From positions 1-64,000 of the forward strand of contig CAVBWZ010000006.1 of the NCBI GenBank assembly GCA_963599445.1: a stretch of 64,000 nucleotides of DNA, read 5' to 3'. Within the stretch, counting starts at the first letter, position 1, and each line of letters starts with the position of its first letter. The notes beneath the pieces were generated by a model. That model was not told where the DNA came from, made no database searches, and worked only from the letters and a program-made list of their open reading frames with translations. Origin of the DNA: UBA9732 sp963599445. Its GTDB lineage: Bacteria; Spirochaetota; Spirochaetia; Sphaerochaetales; Sphaerochaetaceae. Shown piece after piece: positions 47,175 through 59,100 of the stretch. The position numbers and the translations under genes are program-made.

Positions 47175-47743
47175 CCAAGCTTGAAATCTACAACATCGCA
47201 CTGGCAATGAACGGCAAGAAGGCCACCAAGGAAGAGCTTTCCGCCTCCTGCAAGCCCACCGAGGTGGATGCCTGCGACAGCATGTACGGCCTTGCTGTAG
47301 AGAGCGTTCTAGGTGAATGCGATTGGTCATACTTCGTGCATCCCGTCAGGATATGCATCAACGATGACGTTCCGTATGGTGGATGGAGCCATGGATACGC
47401 CGTCGAGGACTGCGATCTCTATAGGATAGCAAGGGTCGATGCAGGCAGCAGACCCTTTGCACTTCTTGGAGGAAGGCTCTACACCAATGAGGATGATCCA
47501 TGTTTCTGGGGGATCTCCATGGATGCGTTCATCCTCGAGACCGCTCCACGGGATTTCTGCATGCTTGTGGGCCTGTATCTTGGATATCTCGTATCCACAA
47601 TCCTCTCTCCTTCCGACACGGCGGTTGCACAGAGGGCATTGCAGGCGTACAGCGGACAGCTCGCGGCTGCAAGGAAGAGCGAGTCGAACAACTTCAGCCT
47701 CAACTACATTGGGGAAGGCGACTGGAGCGCCTTGCATTCATGA
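47171..47743 (+). CDS. Tail tubular protein A (T7 gp11-like)
   Basis: 190 residues. TKLEIYNIALAMNGKKAT at the start, DSMYGLAVESVLGECDWSY, then RRLY-like region PFALLGGRLYTNED, are the signature of gp11-type adaptor proteins. Helical end QRALQAYSGQLAAARKSES. It forms the ring beneath the portal. Overlaps tail tubular B by ATGA. Confidence 0.75.
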   Translation: MTKLEIYNIALAMNGKKATKEELSASCKPTEVDACDSMYGLAVESVLGECDWSYFVHPVRICINDDVPYGGWSHGYAVEDCDLYRIARVDAGSRPFALLGGRLYTNEDDPCFWGISMDAFILETAPRDFCMLVGLYLGYLVSTILSPSDTAVAQRALQAYSGQLAAARKSESNNFSLNYIGEGDWSALHS

Positions 47744-49410
47744 GCGCCGTATCATACACGAACTTCACATCCGGACTCGTATCCCCAAAGCTTGCGGGGA
47801 ACTATACATCTTCGATATACCACAGCGGGTGCTCCGTTCTGGAGAACTTCCTCGTCATGCTGCAGGGAGGAATCACCAGAAGGCCTCCTTTGGCGAAGGC
47901 CGCCGATGCACAGGGCGTCAGACTGATACCCTTCACCCTTGACGTCGACCGTTCATACGCAGTGGAGCTCGGCTACGGGCCGGATTCCGGATGGTTCCGC
48001 ATGTGGAGCCTTGGAGAAGACGGCACCGCCTCAAAGGAGAGCGAAGGAGCGACGCCTTTTTCATTGGAGGAGATCCCCTCCGTACAGTTCGCACAGAGCA
48101 ACGACACCCTGTATCTGGTTCATAGAGGCCACACTCCTCAGAAGCTCCATTCCAATTCCGGGAAATGGCAGATGGATTCTATTTCGCCCTATCTGGTCCA
48201 CGCCAAGGGCGATGATGGCGGCGATTCCGGAATCATAGACGACATAGACAACATAGGCATGCTGACATCAGAAGGAGACCATCCGGGATGCGTGGCGTAC
48301 TGCTACAACAGGCTTTGGTTCGCATCGAGCGACGAACATCCATATAGGCTTTGGAGCTCTAGGCCGTTCGAGCCTGAGAACTTCGAGATGTACGACCTCG
48401 TTAAGGTTGTCGACGACACCACTACGGCGCAGGACATAATCGATGCCATAGAGGCGGGGCAGGAGGAGATCTCAGTGTCCCCTTCGTATACTTGGAGGAA
48501 GACCATAAGGGAGGACAACGCGATGAGGCTGGATGCGGAGTCCAACGATGCCATCAGATGGATCGCCTCGCGCATCAACCTCGTAGTGGGCACCTCCTCC
48601 GGAGAGTCGGTGATCCCCGGTACATGCAATGCGTTGAACCAGACGCTTTCCCCTATATCCACCTATGGTTCAGCAAAGGGCATCCAGGCTCTGAACGCGA
48701 ACAGCGAAGTCCTTTTCGTCCAAAGCGGCGGTAGGCGGCTCAGGAGCCTTGTGCGTTCGTCCGATGGATATTCCGTACTTGACCTCACGTATCAGTGCGA
48801 CAGGATACTTGCAGAGCATGGAGGAGTGGTCTCCATGGCGTGGAGGCGTGTGCCAGAGCCGACTCTGTACGTCGTTCTGCATGACGGTACGCTTGCGGTC
48901 CTGTCCTATGACAGAGGATACGGACTGTGCGCATGGGCGCACTGGAGCTTTCCTCAGGGCAGAGCCGTGGATCTGTGCGTGCTTGATTCCGAGGCAGGTC
49001 AGAACGTACTGCTTCTGATGGACCGCAGCGGTTCCGTCTCCATCGAAAGGCTTTCCGATGTGGATGCTGCCGATTCGATGGATGTGCAGTACAAGGACCT
49101 TGGTTCGCTGGAATACGAGTCGGAAGTGGAGACCAATCCCTACGAAGTCAATTCGTCTTCGTATGGGTCGTCGCTCGGCAAGAAGAAGCGCATGAGGAGC
49201 ATCGTATGCAGGCTGTACATGTCCAGGTCCTTCGTCGCCGGCTATGGAGAGAAGTACATGAAGCCTTATAGAGGCGATACAGGTCTGAACGACAGGGAGG
49301 TGCTGTTGCCGGGAGGCTACGAAGGGTTCGTTAAGATGAAGGTGAAAAGCCAGGGCGGCGATGCATTGACGCTGTTGGCTTTCGCAGTTGAGACGGAGGT
49401 CGAAAGATGA
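47740..49410 (+). CDS. Tail tubular protein B (T7 gp12-like nozzle)
   Basis: 556 residues from ATG 47740 (coupled to the previous gene); an upstream in-frame extension overlaps it wholly and is rejected. YTNFTSGLVSPKLAGNYTSSI, followed by NFLVMLQGGITRRPPL, is the conserved gp12 opening (start, Gly-rich turn, RRPP). The remainder is beta-propeller-like (VLFVQSGGRRLRSLVRSSDGY). Forms the tail nozzle. Confidence 0.8.
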   Translation: MSAVSYTNFTSGLVSPKLAGNYTSSIYHSGCSVLENFLVMLQGGITRRPPLAKAADAQGVRLIPFTLDVDRSYAVELGYGPDSGWFRMWSLGEDGTASKESEGATPFSLEEIPSVQFAQSNDTLYLVHRGHTPQKLHSNSGKWQMDSISPYLVHAKGDDGGDSGIIDDIDNIGMLTSEGDHPGCVAYCYNRLWFASSDEHPYRLWSSRPFEPENFEMYDLVKVVDDTTTAQDIIDAIEAGQEEISVSPSYTWRKTIREDNAMRLDAESNDAIRWIASRINLVVGTSSGESVIPGTCNALNQTLSPISTYGSAKGIQALNANSEVLFVQSGGRRLRSLVRSSDGYSVLDLTYQCDRILAEHGGVVSMAWRRVPEPTLYVVLHDGTLAVLSYDRGYGLCAWAHWSFPQGRAVDLCVLDSEAGQNVLLLMDRSGSVSIERLSDVDAADSMDVQYKDLGSLEYESEVETNPYEVNSSSYGSSLGKKKRMRSIVCRLYMSRSFVAGYGEKYMKPYRGDTGLNDREVLLPGGYEGFVKMKVKSQGGDALTLLAFAVETEVER

Positions 49411-50195
49411 TTTCATTGGGACTCCTTCTGACCCTTGGCGCTGTAGGCGGCATGGTGAAGGGAATAGCCAACTCCATCGCCTCGGACCAGGAATACAATG
49501 ACAAGCTTACCGAGCTTGGACAGAAGAAGACGGACATCGAGACTGCAAGGTCCAACGCAACCGATGCATACAACCTCAATGTGGCGAATGCGAGGGGCAA
49601 GGCGCAGGATACGATAGACAGCCTCACCGCCACGATATCGGATGTGGCCACGTCGAGGGACCTCTCTCTTAGGCAGGGGGCCGGAAGTCTCGTCCAGCAG
49701 CAGGCGATACTCAGGGAACAGACCGCCGAGCTTCAGGTGTCCGCATCCGATGCACAGGGTTCAGCGATACAGGCCAATGCCGTGTCGGGTTTCCGCAATA
49801 CGGGTTCTGCGACGAATGCAAGGGTCAAGTCCGACCTTCTCTATTCAAGGGCCATAACGAAGTCAGAGTCTCAGCGCAAGCTTTCGCTCGACCAGGGCTA
49901 CATGTCCGCATTCAACGGCTACACGAACGCCAACATGCAGATATCCGGATACCAGAGGCAGATACAGTATACGCGCAACGAGCTGGAGAGGACCCTTGGA
50001 AGCTACGAACTGAACTACAGACAGACGCTGGACGACCTGGACGTGCAGAAGAAACGCGTACAGGACGACATTGACTACGCCAACGGATTCGGAAGGTTCC
50101 TGCACAACACGTCCATGTTCCTCGATATGGCAAGTTCGACGATAAGTGGAGGGACGAGGGCGTATTCGCTGTTCGGCGGAAGTCAGGATTCATAG
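49407..50195 (+). CDS. Internal virion protein (gp14-like)
   Basis: 262 residues. A short membrane-active N-terminus (LGLLLTLGAVGGMVKGIANS), then long helices rich in Gln/Ser/Asn with heptads (LTELGQKKTDIETARSNAT, GYQRQIQYTRNELERTLGSY). Position after the nozzle gene and before two large helical proteins is that of gp14, gp15 and gp16. It would help form the channel through the host envelope. Confidence 0.7.
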   Translation: MISLGLLLTLGAVGGMVKGIANSIASDQEYNDKLTELGQKKTDIETARSNATDAYNLNVANARGKAQDTIDSLTATISDVATSRDLSLRQGAGSLVQQQAILREQTAELQVSASDAQGSAIQANAVSGFRNTGSATNARVKSDLLYSRAITKSESQRKLSLDQGYMSAFNGYTNANMQISGYQRQIQYTRNELERTLGSYELNYRQTLDDLDVQKKRVQDDIDYANGFGRFLHNTSMFLDMASSTISGGTRAYSLFGGSQDS

Positions 50196-50236
50196 AGCCA
50201 AAGAACATTTTTGAACTGACATTACAGGAGGTAAAC

Positions 50237-53113
50237 ATGGCGATAAGAGGCACCATTGCAAGGAACTTCGCCAACAGCTTCGGCAGTTTCGTGGATGGAA
50301 CGGTCGAAGCCGTCTATACGGCGAGGTCGCTGGAGGATTCCAACGCCAAGGCCGCGAAGACCAAGACAGAGAACGAGAACCGTCTCTTCACTTCCAACCA
50401 ATACAAGCTCACACAGAAGTACAAGACGGATGTTGCGGACAAGGTCGGCAGCCTTCCCCAATCCGTCGACTTTGCAGGATACGGGGAGCAGATGGATGAG
50501 TGGAACCAACAGTGGCTGAGCGACGTCAAATCCTCCGGGGTATACGACGACAGGACGCTGTCATGGCTGGAGAGCGACTTCATGCCCTCTCAGAAGGCTA
50601 GCAACGAACAGGTCGTGGCAGGGGTTCAGAACTATGCAATGAACGCATGGGTGGCCAACGATGCAGGTTCGTTCGCGAACGTTCTGCAGGCGGACGAAGG
50701 GCTTTCCGTGGACGATGCATACGAAGCGTACAACGCATACTACGAAAGGCTTGGACTTGGAAACGTCTCCCAGGACTACGGCATACTCTCCCCCGAGACC
50801 TTCAGGGAGGAGATAAGGGGGGCCAAGGCTCAGCAGGCCTTCAAAGCTCTATGCGACGAAGGCTTCGGCTACGACCCAAAATGGAACTACGAGGAAGCCG
50901 TTCAGAAGGCGATGGACGAGGCCGGATACAAGCCCGACAGCGTGCAGGGCATCCAGTTCAGACAAGCGTGCAGGTCAATCGTGGATTCAAGGAAGAGCGA
51001 AATCCAGACGGCCGTATCGGACGAGGCGGTCTCCCTGTCGACGGAGCTGAACTCCTACATGACCCAAGGTCTCTACTACGACACCAAGAACCTGATGGAT
51101 GCAGCGGCAGCATATCCGATTTCATATGCAGGCCCCATACTGCAGCTTGTGGACAGTGCTGAGCAGTCGAACGATACAATCATATACAACGACATCGCCA
51201 GAGGGGATCTGCCATTGGACGACGACTCGCTTGCATCGTTCTCAAGCGGATCACAGTACAGAAAGAGGCTCGTCGAGTCGGATCTGACATCGAAGGCCCA
51301 GGCCATGTTCAATGCAGGGTCCTCCCTGACGGATGTGGTCTCCTGGCTAAACAACGGAGACCTTGGCTACACGGTGGACTCCGATACCAGGGAGTCGGTG
51401 GCATCGTCCGTTGTGTCCTGGGCAAAGGACCAGAAGGGGCTCATCGAGGACATCGACGCCATAGAGCTGTTCCATGTGGAGAACCAAGGGCTGAAGGGGA
51501 ATCCCGCTGTCGTGAGCTGGGTCGATTCACCCATACTCCAACCGATTGTGCATGAGGATTCCAATGGAAACGTCGGAGAAGAAGTTGCGAGCGACGGTCA
51601 GGACGTCGCTGAAACCTCGGTTTCAAGCGATGCGGAGACTTCCTCCCCTTCGTATTCGGAAGAGGCTTCGGAGTCCACGGCCGATTCATATGCCCCTGCC
51701 ACGATAGCCCCTGTACCAGGAGGATATGGTCCGTCGTCGCAATCTGCCGTATCGTTCCTCACCGATTCGGCCGCGAATGCAGCCCAGTCCTCCCTTGTTG
51801 AACGGAACTCCACTTCGTCCGCAAGCGACGTCTATGTGGAGCAGCAGCTGTACAGGATGAAGTACGTGGACTGCCTTCCTGACGAAGTGGTCAAGGCAAA
51901 GGTGTCGCAGGCCTATAGAAGCGGGGCGATCTCAAGGGAGAAGGCGGAGGAGCTGTCCAAGACGTTCCCACTCGCAGGCAGCGAGCAATGGACGAATCTG
52001 GTGTCTACGGTCGGTGCGCTCGTGGACAAGTACATACCAAGCAAAGGCAACGACTTCTACGCTACGGACAGGATGAACGCCAAGAGCGCCGTCGTGCAGG
52101 CTCTGGTGCAGAACGTCTCAAGCAATCCGGCGCTTCTGGACGACCCCGCCGCGATGCAGAGCGCGATAAACAAGATATCCAACGACAAGATCGCTGCGGA
52201 ATGGTTCAAGAAGGCCAAGTCTTATGCGAATGCGTCGGAAGGGGCGGAAGGCTACATCAAGGCCCTTTCGAAGGCCAAGCATGGCGATCTACTGGAAGCC
52301 CTGCAGGATGGAGGCCTACAGGTGTTCATCGACTACGGAGCCCAGTCGTCGTATGCGCAGGGAGACCCCCATTTCGAAGGCAGCGTGGACGAGATGAGGA
52401 ACTGGTTCACCAAGCAGCTCGGGTTCGGGAATTCATACTCGGAGCTTGAGGATGCGGACAAGAAGAGCGCCGACCTCCAGAAGCTAATCGTCGAGTACAA
52501 CGTCGCATACGCCCAGTTCAGAGGCGATGCAAGACAGCTATTCCAATACACGTTCGGAGACTACATGGACGTATCCAAATCGGACATGCAGTGGGTGGAG
52601 ACGGCAATAGGAGGTTCGTTCGCGTTCAGAGACCCTGAGAACGAAGCCCTGTACTACGTCCCCGACCTCACGACGATAGAGAAGGAGGGCAGCCGTCTGA
52701 AATGCACATGGTTCTACATGTACGACACCAACGGCGACGGAAGCCCCGATGGGGACATGGCGCAGTTCTCCAACATGACGAGGCTCATGACGGACCTGGA
52801 AGGGTATAAGAAGGAGATCGAGTCGAACAACTCAAGGATAGACGCATTCGAGGATGCTACAGCATACAAGGACCCTCTTGAACTTCTGAATACCGCAAAC
52901 CCTGGAAATGCGACCCTGAACAGAATTGCGGTCTCGAATTCCTCGATGGAACAGGCGTCCACGCAGGCTTTCGTGGGCATTGTCAGAGGAATCGTCGGAT
53001 TGTTCAGAAAGAGCGACAAGCACAAGGACGAAGACCAGGCCGTCAGGTACACGATGGACATGCTTCGCAACGGAGGCGGTCCTCGCGGAGCCGAATACAA
53101 GGCTATGAGGTAG
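50237..53113 (+). CDS. Internal virion protein (gp15-like)
   Basis: 958 residues, mainly helical with no recognisable enzyme motif. Residues 430-525 are a Ser/Glu/Ala/Pro linker (SSDAETSSPSYSEEASES). A calcium-like loop DTNGDGSPDGD lies near residue 836. Good ribosome site AGGAGG. It is the second member of the ejection-protein set by order and size; T7 gp15 is ~750 residues. Confidence 0.65.
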   Translation: MAIRGTIARNFANSFGSFVDGTVEAVYTARSLEDSNAKAAKTKTENENRLFTSNQYKLTQKYKTDVADKVGSLPQSVDFAGYGEQMDEWNQQWLSDVKSSGVYDDRTLSWLESDFMPSQKASNEQVVAGVQNYAMNAWVANDAGSFANVLQADEGLSVDDAYEAYNAYYERLGLGNVSQDYGILSPETFREEIRGAKAQQAFKALCDEGFGYDPKWNYEEAVQKAMDEAGYKPDSVQGIQFRQACRSIVDSRKSEIQTAVSDEAVSLSTELNSYMTQGLYYDTKNLMDAAAAYPISYAGPILQLVDSAEQSNDTIIYNDIARGDLPLDDDSLASFSSGSQYRKRLVESDLTSKAQAMFNAGSSLTDVVSWLNNGDLGYTVDSDTRESVASSVVSWAKDQKGLIEDIDAIELFHVENQGLKGNPAVVSWVDSPILQPIVHEDSNGNVGEEVASDGQDVAETSVSSDAETSSPSYSEEASESTADSYAPATIAPVPGGYGPSSQSAVSFLTDSAANAAQSSLVERNSTSSASDVYVEQQLYRMKYVDCLPDEVVKAKVSQAYRSGAISREKAEELSKTFPLAGSEQWTNLVSTVGALVDKYIPSKGNDFYATDRMNAKSAVVQALVQNVSSNPALLDDPAAMQSAINKISNDKIAAEWFKKAKSYANASEGAEGYIKALSKAKHGDLLEALQDGGLQVFIDYGAQSSYAQGDPHFEGSVDEMRNWFTKQLGFGNSYSELEDADKKSADLQKLIVEYNVAYAQFRGDARQLFQYTFGDYMDVSKSDMQWVETAIGGSFAFRDPENEALYYVPDLTTIEKEGSRLKCTWFYMYDTNGDGSPDGDMAQFSNMTRLMTDLEGYKKEIESNNSRIDAFEDATAYKDPLELLNTANPGNATLNRIAVSNSSMEQASTQAFVGIVRGIVGLFRKSDKHKDEDQAVRYTMDMLRNGGGPRGAEYKAMR

Positions 53114-53126
53114 GGAGGTTTCCACA

Positions 53127-56100
53127 ATGGCATATACACCATACCAAGGGGTCCACGACGACATGGGCCTCAGAGTGATAGAGAACATATACAGCCCAGG
53201 TCTCAACGAGATTGACGTGGACAGAAGCACATACAAGAGCCTGTTCCCTGGAACGGACTTCAAGTCCCCCGTGCAGTGGAGGCTTGAAGACGACCTGAAG
53301 GAGCAGCTGATTTCGGCCGCCGCCGCATCGCCGGACGCCCCCAACGAGGACGACACAAGGCTTGTCCTTGCATCCCTTCTTCAGACAAACCTGGGGATTC
53401 CGTACGACAATGCCAGAAGGATGGCCGACACGGGGTTCATCCAGCAGGAGCTTGGATTGCAATACAGGGAGAACGGAGCGTTCGAGGCCATGTCCAACAC
53501 GTTCCTGAACACCTACTACAACGGGAAGGCGGGGAAGGCCTTCTCCAAATACATGGCGACGGGCAACGAGGACTACATAAAGCTTGCCGACGGATATTCG
53601 AGCAAGGCGTTGAAGTACAGGACCGCGGACAGCGGATACGGATGGCTGGGAGACCTTGCGGTGGCCGGTGCGAACACAGCCGGTTCGTCCGCACAGATGT
53701 CTCTTGCCGGCATCGCAGTCACAGGTGCCGGAACCCTTTTGGGTTCCCTTATAGGGGGGCCGGCAGGCGCTGCCATAGGAAACAAGATAGGAAAGGGCCT
53801 CGGTATGGCCTGGACCATGTACGAATCCGGCATGCAGCAGGCCGGAAGCGACTTCTACGATCTCTACAGGATGACCGACTCTCAGGGGAGGCACCTCGAC
53901 CTGCAGAACCCGAACACGAAGGCTCTGTTCTTCATAGACGCGGCCCTGATGGGTGGAATAGAGGTCCTTGGAATGGACTGGACCCCCGGATACAGACAGG
54001 TGATGAGGGCGATCGCTCCAGATGCAATGCGCACCGCGATTGCCAAGACCTTCACGGACAGGCTGAAGACGATGGGTGTGGATTTCATTGAAGGCATAAT
54101 GGGCGAGGCCATGGAGGAGTTCGCACAGGGGATCGTGTCCGATGCACTTACGAACGCCATACTTGAGAGCTCCAACGACAAGGACGGCACCGACTTCGAG
54201 GTCAAGGGGTGGAGGGACATCATCGGCGACGCATCGGCTGCATTCGCGCAGGCCGCCTACGGCATGGTCCTGCAGTCGGCGCTCGGCTCCGCGTTGGGAG
54301 TGGCTTCGGGCGGTGCGAAGCTCGTGGATGCATCGAAGAACCAGGACATCAAGTACGAGAAGGGCATGAAGCAGGGGGTGATAGACAGCAGATACATCGT
54401 CCAGAGGTACGATGATGAATCCAAGGATGCCAAGACCTCCGATGTTTCAAAAAGGAAAGGCTCGTCCTCCACTGAAAAGGAAGGCATGGAGGGTTCAGAG
54501 CAGAAGGCCAAGATCCCTACGATAGACGTGGTCGATACGGAGTATGGTGCCGTACCGGCAACGGACGAGGATTCCAGAAACCTTGCGGAGCTGAACAGAA
54601 GGAACAACGGCAAACCTTTCAACGTCGCCATAAGGCTCGTGGACGTGGAGGCCCTTCCTTTCGAATCGAGGCAGAGCGTACTGAACTCCGCGGGGCTCTA
54701 TCTCCAACAGGATGGAGGCTCTGTGGAATACACGGCCGACGGAAGACTTGTGTTCGAGGACGGAGACACCCTTGAACAGGGAAGGAAGGATCTTGAGGAA
54801 ATCGGTTTCAGACCCACTTCCGACGGCATCTATATGGTGGCTCCTCTGGACGACAACGGAAGGGCCTACAGGATAGGGCTTGCCACTCGAGGACAGATAG
54901 AAGAGGAAGGCGTCGCGACGAAGAAGGTCAGCGACTGGAAGTTCCTGAACATCCAGAGACAGTCGGGCTACATGGAATCGGCGCAGGATTTCCTCAAGGG
55001 AAGCGAGGTGGAGTACGCATTCAGGCGCCTTGTGCAGAAGGCAACGGGCATCGAGCAGTCGAAGGTGGATGGATGGTTCGATTCCGACAAGGACGCCATC
55101 TCCATGGAGCTTCCACAGGGTGCGACGTGGGAGAACCTTGCGGGTGCCGCCAACTTCATGCCGATTCTGTCTCGGATAACGGAAAGGGATATCGACGACT
55201 TGCTCTCCGACAACGACGGCTCCATCCGCATAGTGATGGACGAAGGCTCCAGCACTGCAAGGAACGTCCGTACCGGAGAGGCGCAGACCGTGGCGGGTGG
55301 ATACAGAACCGAAACCATCGATGGAAAGACGTACCATACGGTCCATCTGACGAAGGATGCGACGACGGACACCATCGTCCACGAACTCATGCACGTGGCG
55401 AGGGCTCTTGCATCCAAGGAAAGGCTTTCCGGATTCAACGAGGCCTACGGGATGCAGGACCTCTGGACCGACGACATAAAAGACAACGGGGATGGAACGT
55501 ACTCCTTCAACGGAAAAGTCTACACAGACAGGAGCGAAGCCTTCGACGAGGCGGCTAGGAACGAGGAGCGCTTCGTGGAGGACTTCTTCGGATATCTTGC
55601 GACAGGCAAGGCGCCGAATCGTGAGGTGACGACCTTCTTCGAGAAGCTGAAGAGGTTCATAAGGGATGTGGTCCAGAGGTTCAAGGATGCATTGTCTCCG
55701 GAGACCGTTGCGGCGTTCGACAGGCTCCTTGGCGGCGATGTCGATGCAACTCTCACGGACAACGTCGATACGGCGGTCTCAGCATCGGACGAAACGTTGT
55801 ACGACGATGGACGGAAACCGCTCTACGAAGCGAATATGGACGCTCTGGAGGACGATGAGGACAACGGTCTCGACGAGTATGGCAACAGACTATGGTCATT
55901 GAGGGACGGAAACACCCAGAGGAGGATCGATGCGGACTATGAACGCACCGAAGCGGAGCTCAGGGCGGATCCATCGAACTTCGACGACGAAGGGAACCAC
56001 CTGGCTCCGAACGGAGCGAAGTCCAACCTTGCATATAGGCAGTGGGTGCAGGTGAGGACCCCTGCGTTCATCAACTGGTTCGGGGACTGGCTCAACGATT

Positions 56101-59100
56101 CGGAGGGTTCTTCCAAGATAGTCGATGAAAACGGAGAACCCAGGGTCGTTTACAGAGGCGATTCGAATTGGGCCGAACGCTACAACGAGTCCGGGCTGTT
56201 CGTAAGCTACGACAGAGCATTCGCGGAGGGCTATGGCGAAGTCGAGGATCTTTATGTCAACGCAAGGAATCCGTTCGATGGAAGGCGCGATGCAGAGACC
56301 CTGAGGACGTTCGTCGAGGAGAACTTCGATTCGATGGCGGAGGAGTATTCCGAATTCTTCGACGAAGACGAAGGATACGACACCGTCGATTCCCTGATGG
56401 ATGCGCTCAAAGGAAATTGGTGGATAGCCTATGAGGAGAGCGAAATCCTCAGCGACGAAATCGCAAGGCGTGGATACGATGCGGTCTTCATCCAGGAGGA
56501 GGATGGCATCGACAACATCTGGCTCACCTCTCCGAACCAACTGAAATCCGCCACGGACAACATCGGATCCTTTATGGTCGGAAATGACGGCATACTGTAT
56601 TCCCTTTCCAAAAACGATGGCCGTCTCCGTGAGGTTTTCGGAGATGACGGGCTTTACGACTACAACGGCATCCTGTATATTAAGGACGATCCCTCCTTCG
56701 ACTATTCGAAGGAAAACATCGCGAGGATAAAGGATGAAGTCAACGAAGAGCTGCACTCGCTCAATGGAAAGTTCGATGGACCACAGGGACTGTTCTGGTC
56801 CGATGAAGAAGTCGGAGGACAAGGGCTGCTCGATTTCGAAGGAGCTGGAGGAGATCAGGAAGGAGATTCGGCAGGGGTTGATTCTGGACGATACTCCGGA
56901 CTTCGCGAAGGTCTATCGAGGTATTTCTCCTTCGAGAGGGGATGGAACGGCCTAGAACCGGCGATTCCTTCCATAGACAGCCAATGGAACAATCTCGGAT
57001 ATATCGATTTCACCAAAGTCCGGATACGCTCCATGGAGGATCTTGCAAAGCTGTACTCCATATACAGGAACCCGAACCTCGAATACTTCCACATCGTGTT
57101 GACCAAAGGCGACGAGATAGTGGATTCCATGGCCATCAGTTCAGGAATCTCGAGCATGACGAGAGGAATCATCGGCAGAACCGCGGACGAAGGCTATGAA
57201 ACGATAAAGGCAAGGATGGAGAACAGTGGTGCGGACGGGTATTACCTGCTGCACAACCACCCTTCTGGACGAATCGAGGCAAGCGTTGCAGACATGTCTC
57301 TGACATCCGGATACAAAAAGAATCTGGATGGATTCAAGGGTCACATAATCCTGGACCACAACAAGTACACTCTTATATCCGCCGACATGTCGATGGAAGC
57401 GATGGAGACGGAAGGGTTCCATGAAACGGAGGGCATGAAAGTCATGTTCACCGCAAGCGATGGTAAAAGCCTTGCAGCCGGGTATTCGCGATTCGCACAA
57501 AGCGGAACGGACATAATGTTCGCAAGATTCACATCCGAGGGTTTTGGGATAGTATCCATTCTCCCTTCGTCGGGGATAGACTTTATGAGCCTTGGAGAGA
57601 TGGCACAGCTGGCGGAGAACTCCTATGCTTCAAGGGCCTTTCTCCTTACGGATTCCAAGGCCGATTTCGATGGTATAGTCGAGAGGCTCAAAACGAAGCC
57701 GTATCATGTGTTTCAGGATGTCGTTCTCATCGAAGGCTCCAAAATGCGTTCCGCATTTGACGAAGATTCACAGTTAAAGGAAAGGCATCTACCCCTTGAC
57801 AATGTCCTCATGATGATGAAGAGGGAGAAGGATGGTTTCTATCAGCCTAGTTTCCAGACCGGGGACGAAACGCTGTTCAGTCTTTCTCCTAAGGTGCAGG
57901 AGGAGTATCTGAAGCGTAGGGAGAAGTCCATTGAGGAGGCCCTGCGCAACGGAAACTTCGTCAGAACAGAGTTCCTCAGACCCTTCAGAGGGCAGGAGTG
58001 GGCCGACGACGAGCTTTCGTTCAGAGACTTCCTGCATGACAACCCGGATCTGCTGGAGGAGGCGAAGAAATATGACAGCTTCGACAGATACCTTGAGGAC
58101 ATGAAGGCCCAGGCGGAGATCGATTCGTGGGGTGAAGACATGGACGAAGAGACCTTCGAAGCGGAGACGAAGAAGGCCGACGAATGGTACGAGAGGATAT
58201 ACGGCTACGCCCACATGAGGACATCGGCCGACCTTGACAGACAGTTCGTCGCGGAATGGACCTCTTCGGAGGACAAGACCCTTCAGCTTGCGAAGACCAT
58301 AGCCAACTACAGGGAGGTGTTCTTCAGGTCAAGCACGAGGATGAGGGATGGAGGAAAATGGTATGCCAGGAACGTGTACGGTGCCTACAAGGGCGTGTCG
58401 ACGAAGGTCCTGAGACTGTCGGACGGCCATGGAAGGAGGGGGGCCGCAAGACCACGGAGCTCATCTGCGGAGATACAGGAAGCCCAGAGGCTCATAAGGG
58501 AGAACCCACTTCCATACAGGCTTGCATTGGCCAAGGCGGAGGCTCAGGATTCGATTGCGGACAGAGTCATAAGAGGCAGCCTTCCTCAAGGTGCGTTCGA
58601 CGAACTGCACTATGCACAGGCCAACAACATGGACAGCCAGCTCGAATACGAACTGCAGAACCTCGAAGCGGAGAGCGCCGCCAAAAAGAAAAGGAACCCC
58701 ATAGCGGACTACAGGCGCAGGGCCAACGAACTCGAGCGCAAGCTCAAGGACGCTCAGATGGATCTCTCCAGGTACAAGGTCGATTCAAGGGCCACCATCG
58801 AAAGCCTCAGAAGACAGCTCGGCGGGGCGAAGGATACGGAGAAGGACCTTCAGAGGCAGATGAAGGATGCCGAGAGGCAGGTCGATGCGATCATCGAGCG
58901 CATGGGTTCCAGAATCGAAAGGGAGCAGGATCGGACCGCCTTCATGGAAGAACAGGCGAAACAGGCCAGAAGCAGGGCCAACGACATATCGAAGAGGCTC
59001 ACCGAATCGAAGAACGAGGTAAAGAGACTCAACCTGGCGATTGCAGCCATGCGGAGAAGGGACGAGGCCCGGGAGGCCTCCCGCTACAGAAAGGAGAGGA